Shown here in pieces: positions 18,628-31,033 of a DNA stretch of 40,616 nt. Below the pieces are notes generated by a model. The model was not told the origin of the DNA and did no database searches. It worked only from the letters and a program-made list of their open reading frames with translations. Origin of the DNA: Colwellia sp. (lineage in GTDB: Bacteria > Pseudomonadota > Gammaproteobacteria > Enterobacterales > Alteromonadaceae); assembly GCA_016745015.1 (NCBI GenBank), contig JADGDH010000012.1, forward strand, positions 1 through 40,616, read 5' to 3'. The translations under genes were made by a program, and so were the position numbers. Numbering within the stretch: the stretch's first letter is position 1; each line of letters begins with the position of its first letter.

Positions 18628-19995
18628 TTAGTCTCCTTTATTCCATAACTTTTGATTTTCTTTAACAGAAAAAAATTCATTGGCGTGCCAACAACGTGGT
18701 AATAAATCTAATGCTTGTCGTTCTTGATAATTAGATGACAATAACTCAAAAATTTCATTCAGGCGCTCCTTACTTAAAAGAGCCATTTTTTTTGCCATAT
18801 GCGGAAAATATAAATTATTCTTTTGTTTTACTTCAATATTATGGCCATAGCAAATGAAAGTTAATTTTCGTGTTGCTATACGGCACAATGGTTGTTCTGG
18901 TATTGGTGGGTAAAGTCTATTCACAATAGCATATTCATAACAACCACTCTGCTGTTTCATTTCATCTTCTGGCATATAAATCACACCGTAGCCTTGGGGA
19001 AACATACCTGTTATTTGATAAAGCGCATCAACCACTTTTTGACTACAAGCCCCTAATTCTGCATTTTTATTTAATACCTGAAAGACCTTGGGTAATACTG
19101 TGTAGTTGTAATTTGCTTTAGTTGAAAAAATAATAGAGACATATATTTGTGGTACTTTTAATAAATTACCAACACCCTGTTTTGCCTTAAAGCTACTTTT
19201 TATTAATATATTGATAAACTGATGCTTCAGTTGTTCATCAACAGTAAATTGATCTCGTTCTTCTTTAGAGTTTCCTACATAGTTAGGAATTCCAATACCG
19301 TTTGATATATATATTAAGGTTTGTTTATGATTGATTTGTAATAATTTTTTTCTATCTTCAATAGCTAATGTGCGATGAGTATCTTGTTCCCCATCTTCTC
19401 CACGAAGAATATTTTGTGCTTGAGCATGATTATGACCAATATCTTGTAATAAAGCAGCCATGATAAGTGGCATTCTCACCAGTTCAGTAAAGCGAGCGCG
19501 TGCTGCAGCATCAAGTTCAGCAAAAGATTGCCCCTCAAATTCTGTTAAAACTTTAAGAATATAAGGATCGCTTACTTCATTATTTAGTAGTAACCTATCA
19601 AGTAAACGTAAACTTAATATAGATTTATACAGCGCTTTACATTGTTCATTATTAGCGGCAATTTTATTGCCTTCCGTTGGGCTAATTAATTGAATAGTGC
19701 CTAGTAACTGAGCCGATTTTCGATTACTTTCTTCAAAGCTATCACCTTCAGTTAATTCAATTATCTCATAGCAAATAGCTTGTAAATGGCCGTGACGCTC
19801 AATTTGCTCTAATTTGTGTAAGGCTTCACCCTCGGGACTTGCTGATACATCTGAAGCAACAAATTCATTATGTTCAAAATAATTAATCGCTCGCTCAAGC
19901 ATTGAGTCATTATGCTTACTACACCCATAGATTTTTGAGAGTAATATCTGAGCCTGACGAGTGTAGTGAGTTTGATGTTGAAAAGCTTTAGCCAT
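18628..19995 (-). CDS. Uncharacterised 455-aa protein with HD-domain-like motif
   Basis: Intact ORF; LIMAALLQDIGHNHAQAQNIL resembles an HD phosphohydrolase core; no family confidently recognised. Confidence 0.6.
   Translation of the reverse strand: MAKAFQHQTHYTRQAQILLSKIYGCSKHNDSMLERAINYFEHNEFVASDVSASPEGEALHKLEQIERHGHLQAICYEIIELTEGDSFEESNRKSAQLLGTIQLISPTEGNKIAANNEQCKALYKSILSLRLLDRLLLNNEVSDPYILKVLTEFEGQSFAELDAAARARFTELVRMPLIMAALLQDIGHNHAQAQNILRGEDGEQDTHRTLAIEDRKKLLQINHKQTLIYISNGIGIPNYVGNSKEERDQFTVDEQLKHQFINILIKSSFKAKQGVGNLLKVPQIYVSIIFSTKANYNYTVLPKVFQVLNKNAELGACSQKVVDALYQITGMFPQGYGVIYMPEDEMKQQSGCYEYAIVNRLYPPIPEQPLCRIATRKLTFICYGHNIEVKQKNNLYFPHMAKKMALLSKERLNEIFELLSSNYQERQALDLLPRCWHANEFFSVKENQKLWNKGD
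19867..19975. repeat. Direct repeat copy A (inside the intact 455-aa gene)
   Basis: 109 bp with about 7 mismatches to 22264-22372. Confidence 0.92.
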
Positions 19996-20069
19996 TTATT
20001 TAATTAATTAATTAAGAAATAAAAACTAATAATGCTAGAAAAAACAAAACTAAGCAACAACAAAGCTAG

Positions 20070-20146
20070 AAGTCATGCTTAGTTTGAAGCATTTCCTTAT
20101 GCCTTTAATTTATATCGCTTATTTCTGCGGACGAATGCCAAGGTAT
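20070..20146 (-). pseudogene. metF 3'-end remnant (second copy of metF terminus plus downstream sequence)
   Basis: Minus-strand translation ends ...LGIRPQK*, same as metF, with synonymous differences; shares gcatttccttatgcctt with the region 3' of metF. Confidence 0.8.
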
Positions 20147-20346
20147 TACGAATAAAATATACAAGAAATATATATACGCTCCCCTGATGTCAAGCCGTAC
20201 TTCTTCCAAAAACATAGAAAACATTCTATATTTTAACGATTGATAATAACTATTTTCATCTTATGATCATGAATAAAATTTAAGCCTTTAGTCGCATTTA
20301 ATGTTAGACAAGGCTTCCAGCAATCATGGACAAAATACTTGTTTAA

Positions 20347-22227
20347 TTAAAGAAGTTTAACAATTAATTTAAACCCATAACCACCAAGAATTTCTGTAAT
20401 GGCTGAGTGGGAATCAGCGGCAGCAGTTATCGTGACACATTGGCCAAATTTCTTATCAATAACCACCTTAGCTTCAAATGAAACCTGTAAACTAGCCGTT
20501 AGTTCAGCGGTTACCATATCATAAATCAATTGATTGCGTAGCGTCGGCTTGAATATTTTACCCACGGCAGTAACAGGCATAGCATCGACTAAAAATACCT
20601 GCTTTGGCACCGCTGCTCGCTCGTTAATATTGTTTTTACCGTATTCTAATAGTTGCGCTTCGGTCATGCTGCTATTAGGACTCAAATGGATGTAAACCAC
20701 GGGCAATTCGCCGACACGCTTGTCTGGTTTACCAATTGCTACAGCCTCAATGACATCAGGGTGTTGATAGTAGGCTTCTTCGATCATTTGCGGATCAATG
20801 TTGTGACCACCACGAATGATCAGGTCTTTGCTGCGGCCGGTGAGCCATAAATAGCCCTCTTCATCCAAACGACCTAAATCTCCGGTATTAAACCACCCCT
20901 CTAAAGGCCACTGTCCTTCGTTTTGCTCTGCTTGTTTGTAACCGCTAAAGACATTGGGGCCGCTAATGCAAATTTCACCAGCTTCGTTGGTGTCGCATTC
21001 GCGGACGTATTTACCCTTATCATCAACTTCAATAATTTTAAGTTTGAGGTAGGGCAGTGGCAGCCCGACTGAGCCGACTTTGCGTACTCCATATTTAGGG
21101 TTGGCGGTACTGGCGCAAGTGCCTTCTGTTTGACCATAGCCTTCAACTAACACGAGGCCGGTTTTTTCTTCAAATTTTTTCATTAACTCAGTGGCTAATG
21201 GTGCGGCTCCACACAAGGCAACATCAAGGCTGGATAAATCGTAATCATCGGAAGGTACAGTTAACAAACCGCTGAGAATTGTCGGCACACAGCTGAAAAA
21301 ACTAACGTTGTATTTTTCAATCAATGCCCAAAAATTTTCAATTACAGCAGGTGTTCGGTAGCCTGCTGGAGTGGCGAGAACAATTTGAGCACCAACCATC
21401 CAAGGCGCTAAACCAGTTACAAACACACCGTTCACATGAAACAGCGGTAGACCACAGAGGCCAACGCTATGCGTGCCCATCGCCAATCCTGCAACCATTT
21501 GATAACAACCAATCACTTCATTAGCGTGCGTATGCGGTGCTAATTTTGGTGTACCAGTGGTACCGCCGGTGTGAAAGTAAGAGGCGATGTCGGTGGCTTT
21601 AATATCGCGGCCACTGACTAAATGATCACCGGGTTGAACGTTGGTTAGTTGATCAAAATCCAACACCGAATTGCTAAGGTAATCCATCTGATTTGGACTG
21701 TTAGCAACATTAATAGCAACGATATAATCAAGGCTATCAACCTGTGCCATGATCTCTTGAGCTTTTTCCCATAGATCAGATCCGGGTGTTGGCGCCATTG
21801 TTACTAGCACCTTAGATTGAGCTTCGTTAAGAATCGAAACGATATGACCAACATCCAATAAAGGGTTGATGGGGTTGAATATACCAGCAGCTTCAGCGCC
21901 CCATATAGTAAAGTGGGTTTGAGGTAAGTTGGGTAGCATCATCGATACTACGGTATCGTCAGTTACGCCTAAAGAATGTAAACCGTTTGCGGTTTGGGTG
22001 ATGCGAGTAAACAACTGGTGGTAAGTTAAATCAATTGATGACTCATCGACAGTCGCGTTGATGATAAATTTAAGAGCGGTACTATCCGCAAAATCGATGG
22101 CTGATTGTTTGAGTAATTGATAAGTGCTACTGGGCAGAGTCAGGTCATTGACATCAATGCTCTCAAGCGCATGAATATCATCAATAGTGGCTATTTTGTG
22201 GCCAGGCATAGGGAAATAGTTTGTCAT
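20347..22227 (-). CDS. Acyl-CoA synthetase (AMP-dependent synthetase/ligase)
   Basis: 626 aa; SYFHTGGTTGTPKLAPHTH, GYGQTEGT, GWFNTGDLGRLDEEGYLWLTGRSKDLIIRGGHNI. Confidence 0.93.
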   Translation of the reverse strand: MTNYFPMPGHKIATIDDIHALESIDVNDLTLPSSTYQLLKQSAIDFADSTALKFIINATVDESSIDLTYHQLFTRITQTANGLHSLGVTDDTVVSMMLPNLPQTHFTIWGAEAAGIFNPINPLLDVGHIVSILNEAQSKVLVTMAPTPGSDLWEKAQEIMAQVDSLDYIVAINVANSPNQMDYLSNSVLDFDQLTNVQPGDHLVSGRDIKATDIASYFHTGGTTGTPKLAPHTHANEVIGCYQMVAGLAMGTHSVGLCGLPLFHVNGVFVTGLAPWMVGAQIVLATPAGYRTPAVIENFWALIEKYNVSFFSCVPTILSGLLTVPSDDYDLSSLDVALCGAAPLATELMKKFEEKTGLVLVEGYGQTEGTCASTANPKYGVRKVGSVGLPLPYLKLKIIEVDDKGKYVRECDTNEAGEICISGPNVFSGYKQAEQNEGQWPLEGWFNTGDLGRLDEEGYLWLTGRSKDLIIRGGHNIDPQMIEEAYYQHPDVIEAVAIGKPDKRVGELPVVYIHLSPNSSMTEAQLLEYGKNNINERAAVPKQVFLVDAMPVTAVGKIFKPTLRNQLIYDMVTAELTASLQVSFEAKVVIDKKFGQCVTITAAADSHSAITEILGGYGFKLIVKLL

Positions 22228-22263
22228 TATTGTGCGCCTTAAAAGTACGGGTAAAATTATTAT

Positions 22264-22372
22264 ATTATGTTCAAAATAATTAATCGCTCGCTCAAATACT
22301 GAGTCATTATGCTTACTGTACCCATAGATTTTTGAGAGTCATATCTGAGCTTGACGAGTGTAGTGAGTTTGA
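22264..22372 (-). pseudogene. Remnant of the 5' part of the 455-aa gene (direct repeat copy B)
   Basis: Minus-strand reads THYTRQAQI*LSKIYGYSKHNDSVFERAINYFEHN with in-frame TGA; matches 19867-19975. Confidence 0.88.
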
Positions 22373-22436
22373 GCAAAGCTGCAAATCATGAATGTTTAAA
22401 GGCATTTCCTTATGCCTTCAGTTTAATTCTTATTAA

Positions 22437-25773
<3,337 letters not shown>

Positions 25774-25777
<4 letters not shown>

Positions 25778-26940
25778 CTTTGACTCTGTTCAAGACCATA
25801 AGCTAAATCAGCTAAAATATCCGCACTATCTTCAATGCCAACTGAAATTCTTACTAGAGAATCGGTAATTCCAGCTTCAATCCGTGCTGCTTCTTCCATA
25901 CCTGCATGAGTCATAGTAGTAGGATGACTAATTAAACTCTCTACACCACCTAAAGACTGAGCCAAAGTGAACAACGCTAAATTGGCAAATAATTTCTTTA
26001 CCGCTTCAACACCGCCTTTAACGTCAAAGCTTAACATAGCACCAAAACCTGCTTGTTGCTTCTTAGCAATATCATGACCCAGATGATCTTCAAAACCAGG
26101 ATAATAGACGACATCAATAGCCGGATGATTTTTTAAAAACACAGCGACTTTTTCTGCATTTTCTTGATGTTGTTTCATACGTATTGGCAAAGTTTTTAAG
26201 CCACGTAAGGCCAAAAAGCTATCAAAGGCGCTGCCTGTAATACCGATGCAATTTGCCCACCACGCCAATTCTTCTCCTAGCGCTTGTTCTTTAGTCACTA
26301 AAACACCGCCCACAACATCACTATGACCATTAATATATTTAGTGGTGGAATGAAAGACGATATCTGCACCCAATGTTAACGGTTGTTGCAAAGCTGGGGA
26401 TAAAAAGGTGTTATCAACCGCAACTAAAGCGCCAACGTTATGGCAAGCCTTAGTTACTTCTTCAATATCAATCAAGCGTAATAATGGGTTACTTGGACTT
26501 TCTAATAAGACTAATTTAGGTTTTTTCGATAATGCTTGTGCTAATGCACTTTGATCATTTTGGTCAACAACAATTAACTTAAATAGACCACGTTTAGCTA
26601 AATGAGTAAATAAACGAAAACTGCCGCCATAACAATCATGGGGAATAACAACTAAATCTTCAACTGATAATAACTGACAAATTAAGTGCACTGACGACAT
26701 GCCTGTACTGGTAACAATACCGACACTGCCTTGCTCTAAATCAGCAATAGCTTGTGCAAAAATGGCTCGGGTTGGGTTACCTGTTCGTGAATAATCAAAC
26801 TCACGCTTTTCATTAAAACCTTTTAATGAATACGTGCTTGATAAATAAATAGGCGCAACAACTGCACCGTGATGTTTATCGGTGTTAATGCCTGCTCTCA
26901 CTGCCGTAGTGGTAATGTTTTTGATGCTAGCATTCGACAT
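25774..26940 (-). CDS. metB: Cystathionine gamma-synthase
   Basis: 388 aa PLP Cys/Met metabolism enzyme; FDYSRTGNPTR, HSTTKYINGHSD; overlaps metL by 4 nt. Confidence 0.92.
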
Positions 26941-27008
26941 TTTTATTCCTCACTCTCATTAGTTGAAAGTATTAACTGAGAGCGTTACTCTATTTATTGA
27001 ATTTATTT

Positions 27009-27088
27009 AGATGTTTGGACGTCTATAACTCTAAACGGTTTGGTTATTTAGGTCAAGATATTTTAGACATCTAAACTTCTACTTGACT
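27009..27088. promoter_or_regulatory. MetJ operator: two met-box clusters in one continuous 8-bp register
   Basis: AGATGTTT GGACGTCT ATAACTCT AAACGGTT [24 bp] AGACATCT AAACTTCT ACTTGACT versus AGACGTCT. Confidence 0.8.
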
Positions 27089-27157
27089 GAATTGCTGCAT
27101 CCAGTAAAATCTATCTTATAACTAATAAAATAAATAGAATAATATTAAGGAATTTAC

Positions 27158-27487
27158 ATGGCTCAGTGGAATGACGAATATATTAATCCCTATGCCGAAC
27201 ATGGTAAAAAGAGCGAGCAAGTAAAAAAAATTACTGTATCCATTCCTTTGCGTGTATTGAAAGTATTAACTGACGAGCGTACAAGACGTCAAGTGAACAA
27301 CTTACGCCATGCAACCAATAGTGAATTATTGTGTGAAGCATTTTTACATGCGTTTACTGGTCAGCCTTTACCTGATGATGAGGATTTGGCTAAAGATAAC
27401 GATCAAAAACTACCTGCCAGTGTCCGCCGTATTTTAGAAGAAAAAGGTGTTACTGATTTTAGTGCTTATGAAGTGGATGAAGAATAA
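27158..27487 (+). CDS. metJ: Methionine repressor MetJ
   Basis: 109 aa; [50 protein letters not shown]. Confidence 0.97.
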   Translation: MAQWNDEYINPYAEHGKKSEQVKKITVSIPLRVLKVLTDERTRRQVNNLRHATNSELLCEAFLHAFTGQPLPDDEDLAKDNDQKLPASVRRILEEKGVTDFSAYEVDEE

Positions 27488-27570
27488 CAAAATACAGAGC
27501 TTAAAACACTAAAAGAGTTTAATGGCCTCAAAATAAAAAATATATATACCCGTGTTATCTCAATACTCAG

Positions 27571-27598
27571 ACTTAAATAATTGGACTTAAATAATTGG
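27571..27598. repeat. Two exact tandem 14-bp repeats (ACTTAAATAATTGG)
   Basis: acttaaataattgg acttaaataattgg. Confidence 0.9.
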
Positions 27599-27644
27599 TT
27601 AGTTGCGCAATGTTAATTTGAGTAAATAGAAAGTGAGCCATTAC

Positions 27645-28232
27645 TTACTTTTTTGATTCTAAGAACTCAATCACATCTTCATTTTGTACTCGATCGTAAA
27701 TATCTTCGACTGATAATGTTAAATTGATTGATTCAAAATGTATTTCATCCTCTAAAAAGTAATGTTTTGAATGCCAATCGTCACTTTTACGGTAAACGGT
27801 TATATCAACAACATCTTGCTCAATAATGACATACTCTTGTAGGGTTGGAATATTGATATACTCTAAAAGCTTATCTCGTTCATCAATTTTACGTGTTGAC
27901 CTAGAGATAACTTCTACAAGTATTACTGGTGTTTGTGTAACATAGCCATTTTCAATAAAATCATTATCACAAACAGCTAAAACATCAGGGTAACGATAAT
28001 TGCCTACAGACGTTTTAACCTTCATGTCTGAAGCGAAAGACCTACAAGAAGAGCTTTTTAAATGCAGGTGAAATGCACTAAAAACATTCCCAGAAATAGT
28101 ATTATGATTCACACTTGCACCAGCCATTGCGTAAACCTGACCATCAACATACTCATGTTTTACTTCACTAATTAATTCACCATTTATATATTCTTCTACC
28201 GTAATAGAATCACTTTTCTTTGCTGTTGCCAT
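27645..28232 (-). CDS. Uma2 family (DUF820) putative restriction-endonuclease-fold protein
   Basis: 195 aa; ELISEVKHEYVDGQVYAMAGAS, RYPDVLAVCDN, PVILVEVISRSTRKIDERDKLLEY. Confidence 0.9.
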   Translation of the reverse strand: MATAKKSDSITVEEYINGELISEVKHEYVDGQVYAMAGASVNHNTISGNVFSAFHLHLKSSSCRSFASDMKVKTSVGNYRYPDVLAVCDNDFIENGYVTQTPVILVEVISRSTRKIDERDKLLEYINIPTLQEYVIIEQDVVDITVYRKSDDWHSKHYFLEDEIHFESINLTLSVEDIYDRVQNEDVIEFLESKK

Positions 28233-28468
28233 AAAACACCTCCTAATGTTTGTATTGGTGACTTGATTTTAATGAAAACCCTAATATGCCAATATTATCT
28301 AACGAAGGATTTTACCGCAATATTTTTTAAGAAAATAGCCCTCCTACAATTTTTTAACTTTTTTCATGAACAAGTAGAGGATAACCGTTTATTTATTAAC
28401 CACCCACTGTCAGCTTATTTTACACATACTTATTTCAACCCCCCCGAACACGCATGACAACCCATTGA

Positions 28469-28589
28469 TTTAATTATAAAATACCTTTCTTGCATGGTAA
28501 TTGCACTCCTGTAATACCATCAGTTCCTGAACCTTCAACCTTAGCTATTTTTGCATTAGGTATAATGGGATTAGCTTCGAGACAATTTA
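28469..28589 (+). pseudogene. Truncated PEP-CTERM protein 3' remnant
   Basis: Frame reads ...VPEPSTLAIFALGIMGLASRQFKKQ*, no start or upstream domain; matches the C-terminus of the CDS at 38416-38988. Confidence 0.85.
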
Positions 28590-28621
28590 AAAAGCAATAG
28601 CCCCTTCGACTGAGATAACAA

Positions 28622-28652
28622 AAAAAGCACCTTAATATTAAGGTGCTTTTTA
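28622..28652. terminator. Intrinsic terminator
   Basis: AAAAAGCACCTTAATATTAAGGTGCTTTTT perfect hairpin. Confidence 0.85.
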
Positions 28653-28674
28653 TTTGTCTTTAATTCAAAGTTTT

Positions 28675-28702
28675 ACTCGTGATAATCCAGATTATCACAA
28701 GT
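28675..28702. repeat. Palindrome (ACTcGTGATAATC-CA-GATTATCACaAGT)
   Basis: 9-bp perfect inner arms plus outer ACT/AGT. Confidence 0.8.
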
Positions 28703-28758
28703 AAATCTAAACATTGCAGTTATAATATTAACGTTTTTAAAGCACAATAAGGCAATTC

Positions 28759-28835
28759 GTCATTATCGAGATGTCTGATCGATAATCCATATGACTTAAA
28801 AGCGTGGATTTTCGATAAAACACCTCGAAGATGAC
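28759..28835. repeat. Nested inverted-repeat element (MITE/REP-like)
   Basis: Outer GTCATTATCGAG/CTCGAAGATGAC and inner CGATAATCCA/TGGATTTTCG arms. Confidence 0.6.
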
Positions 28836-28911
28836 AGGGTTATCTGTTATTTCCTTATAATTAGCACTTAAAATTTAAAATGCTCTTTGCCGTGTATGAA
28901 ACTACCTAACA

Positions 28912-30003
28912 CTACTTATGGTATGGCTTACTTAAACGATGCACTGACTCAATAAAATGCCCTGCGTGTTCAGGTTTCACATCAGGGTGAATACCATGGC
29001 CTAAGTTAAATACATGCCCAGTACCACCTTGACCAAAGCCTGCTAAAATTTTAGCTACTTCTTGTTCAATACGTGGCAATGGTGCATATAACATTGAAGG
29101 ATCCATATTACCTTGCAAAGCAACCTTATCGCCTACCCGTGCTTTGGCATTTTCAATATCAATAGTCCAATCAAGCCCTACTGCATCACAACCAGTAGCA
29201 GCAATACTTTCTAACCACATACCACCATTTTTAGTAAACAAGGTTACAGGCACTTGACGACCATCAGCATGACGAGTCAAACCATCAACTATTTTTGCCA
29301 TGTATTGTAATGAAAAGTCTTTATAGTCTCGTGGTGATAAAACGCCGCCCCATGTATCAAATACCATTACCGACTGTGCGCCAGCAGCAATTTGCCCGTT
29401 AAGATAGGTAATAACAGAGTCTGCTAACTTATCAAGTAATAGGTGCAAGCTTTGTGGCTCTGAAAACATCATTTTTTTGATTTTAGTAAAAGCTTTAGAG
29501 CTACCACCTTCAATCATATAAGTTGCTAATGTCCATGGACTTCCAGAAAAGCCAATTAACGGTACTTCACCGTTAAGTTCTTTACGAATAGTACGCACAG
29601 CATTCATAACATAACCTAATTCATCTTCAGGATCTGGAATGCCTATTTTTTCAATATCTGCTTTACAGGTAATTGGATTGGTAAACTTAGGGCCTTCGCC
29701 TGTTTCAAAATACAAACCTAAACCCATCGCATCAGGAATAGTTAAGATGTCACTAAATAAAATAGCAGCATCTAATTTAAAACGACGTAAAGGTTGAATA
29801 GTCACTTCACAAGCAAGCTCTGCATTTCGACATACCGACATGAAATCACCTGCATCTTTACGCACTTCACGATATTCAGGTAAATAACGCCCTGCTTGTC
29901 TCATCATCCACACGGGAGTGTAATCTACTGGTTGCTTCAAAAGCGCGCGTAAATAATTATCATTTTTTAATTCTGTCACCAATAAATCCTCTAATTTATT
30001 CAT
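28912..30003 (-). CDS. hemE: Uroporphyrinogen decarboxylase
   Basis: 363 aa; [52 protein letters not shown]. Confidence 0.97.
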   Translation of the reverse strand: MNKLEDLLVTELKNDNYLRALLKQPVDYTPVWMMRQAGRYLPEYREVRKDAGDFMSVCRNAELACEVTIQPLRRFKLDAAILFSDILTIPDAMGLGLYFETGEGPKFTNPITCKADIEKIGIPDPEDELGYVMNAVRTIRKELNGEVPLIGFSGSPWTLATYMIEGGSSKAFTKIKKMMFSEPQSLHLLLDKLADSVITYLNGQIAAGAQSVMVFDTWGGVLSPRDYKDFSLQYMAKIVDGLTRHADGRQVPVTLFTKNGGMWLESIAATGCDAVGLDWTIDIENAKARVGDKVALQGNMDPSMLYAPLPRIEQEVAKILAGFGQGGTGHVFNLGHGIHPDVKPEHAGHFIESVHRLSKPYHK

Positions 30004-30265
30004 TGTTACTTACTCGCACTTTCACATATTTAGATAGCAAGCAATTTATGATGCATATTCTAGCACTCGCAGTATTTTGAATCTATGCACAAAATCAATT
30101 CCTTTGGTTCAGCAATATCAAATCAAAAAACAAAAAACATTTCAATTTAGTAACATTTAGTTCTTAATCGTCAATCTATGTAACAATCAGCAACTTAGCT
30201 ATGTGGCATAACAATTAAAACCTTTGTACGAAAGAAATCGTCGAGTTTATGCTCTATTAAAGTTG

Positions 30266-30294
30266 TTGCAGTGGCAAAAATGCTTTGCTATAAA
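30266..30294 (+). promoter_or_regulatory. Candidate sigma70 promoter
   Basis: TTGCAG - 17 bp - TATAAA. Confidence 0.5.
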
Positions 30295-30300
30295 TTACCT

Positions 30301-30421
30301 GCGTTAACAAAGAAGCACTGATTAATAATAATAATACTTCTAAATATAACTAATAAGAATCTTGATTAACAAGACCATAAAGCGAGCATTTCAAGCCTTT
30401 CTCTTTGAGAAAGGCTTTTTT
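30301..30421 (+). ncRNA. Candidate intergenic small RNA (about 120 nt)
   Basis: Promoter-like element, AAU repeats (AATAATAATAAT) and strong Rho-independent terminator with no ORF between. Confidence 0.45.
30393..30421 (+). terminator. Intrinsic terminator
   Basis: AGCCTTTCTC-TTT-GAGAAAGGCT-TTTTT. Confidence 0.88.
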
Positions 30422-30460
30422 ATTTGTTAAAATGAACATGTTAACTCTTTAAATAACATA

Positions 30461-30489
30461 TATACCCATCCCAATTAAATATGGGTATA
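30461..30489. repeat. TATACCCAT...ATGGGTATA palindrome
   Basis: 9-bp perfect arms, 11-nt loop. Confidence 0.75.
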
Positions 30490-30539
30490 AACCTGCACCA
30501 TAACAATTTTCTTTAACAATAAACTCCAGAGAGCAAATA

Positions 30540-31016
30540 ATGAATAGTCCACAACGTGATATAACTTTACGATTTTTAGCTGAACCACAAGATGTCAATT
30601 TTGGTGGCAAAGTTCATGGTGGAGCGGTAATGAAATGGATAGATTTAGCCGCGTATGCCTGCGCAGCAGGTTGGAGTGGTCGTTATTGCGTTACCGCTTA
30701 TGCTGGTGGCATCCGTTTTGTCGCCCCTATTCATGTAGGTAGCTTGGTAGAAGTTGAAGCAAAGGTTATTTATACCGGAAAATCCTCAATGCATATTGCG
30801 TTAGAGGTAAATGCCTGTGATCCTAAATCATTAAACCGTCGCTTAACTACTCACTGCATTGTTATTATGGTAGCGGTAGATCAAAATGGTCAATCAGAAC
30901 GCATACCGCAGTGGGTTCCTGAAAGCGATGCTGATCTAAAGCAACACGCCAGTGCCGTAAAGCTAATGGATATGCGCAAACAAATTGGCGAAGAGATGCA
31001 AATTTTTGTTGAATAA
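30540..31016 (+). CDS. Acyl-CoA thioesterase (YciA-like hotdog)
   Basis: 158 aa; FGGKVHGGAVMKWIDLAAYACA, VGSLVEVEAKVIYTGKSSMHIALEV. Confidence 0.88.
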   Translation: MNSPQRDITLRFLAEPQDVNFGGKVHGGAVMKWIDLAAYACAAGWSGRYCVTAYAGGIRFVAPIHVGSLVEVEAKVIYTGKSSMHIALEVNACDPKSLNRRLTTHCIVIMVAVDQNGQSERIPQWVPESDADLKQHASAVKLMDMRKQIGEEMQIFVE

Positions 31017-31033
31017 GAAGTAAAGGATTATTA

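Noticed and set aside
19995-20016. TTAA tetranucleotide run (tttaattaattaattaag) as a phase-variable promoter repeat
   Set aside because: Short, and AT-rich runs of this kind are expected in this genome; no evidence for variation
20242-20260. gataataactattttcatc as a Fur box upstream of the 455-aa gene
   Set aside because: Only about 13/19, in AT-rich DNA near a recombination scar and about 250 bp from the start codon; not convincing
27645-28232. Uma2 protein as part of a novel defence system
   Set aside because: A lone Uma2/DUF820 gene without partner genes; such genes are common and mostly of unknown function
28263-28457. 64-aa + strand ORF in the metJ-hemE islet
   Set aside because: Low-complexity AT-rich translation with no recognisable domain; non-coding spacer is more likely
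28912-30003. hemE as functional part of the heme-uptake island
   Set aside because: More than 11 kb away, separated by met genes and an accessory islet; proximity is probably coincidental
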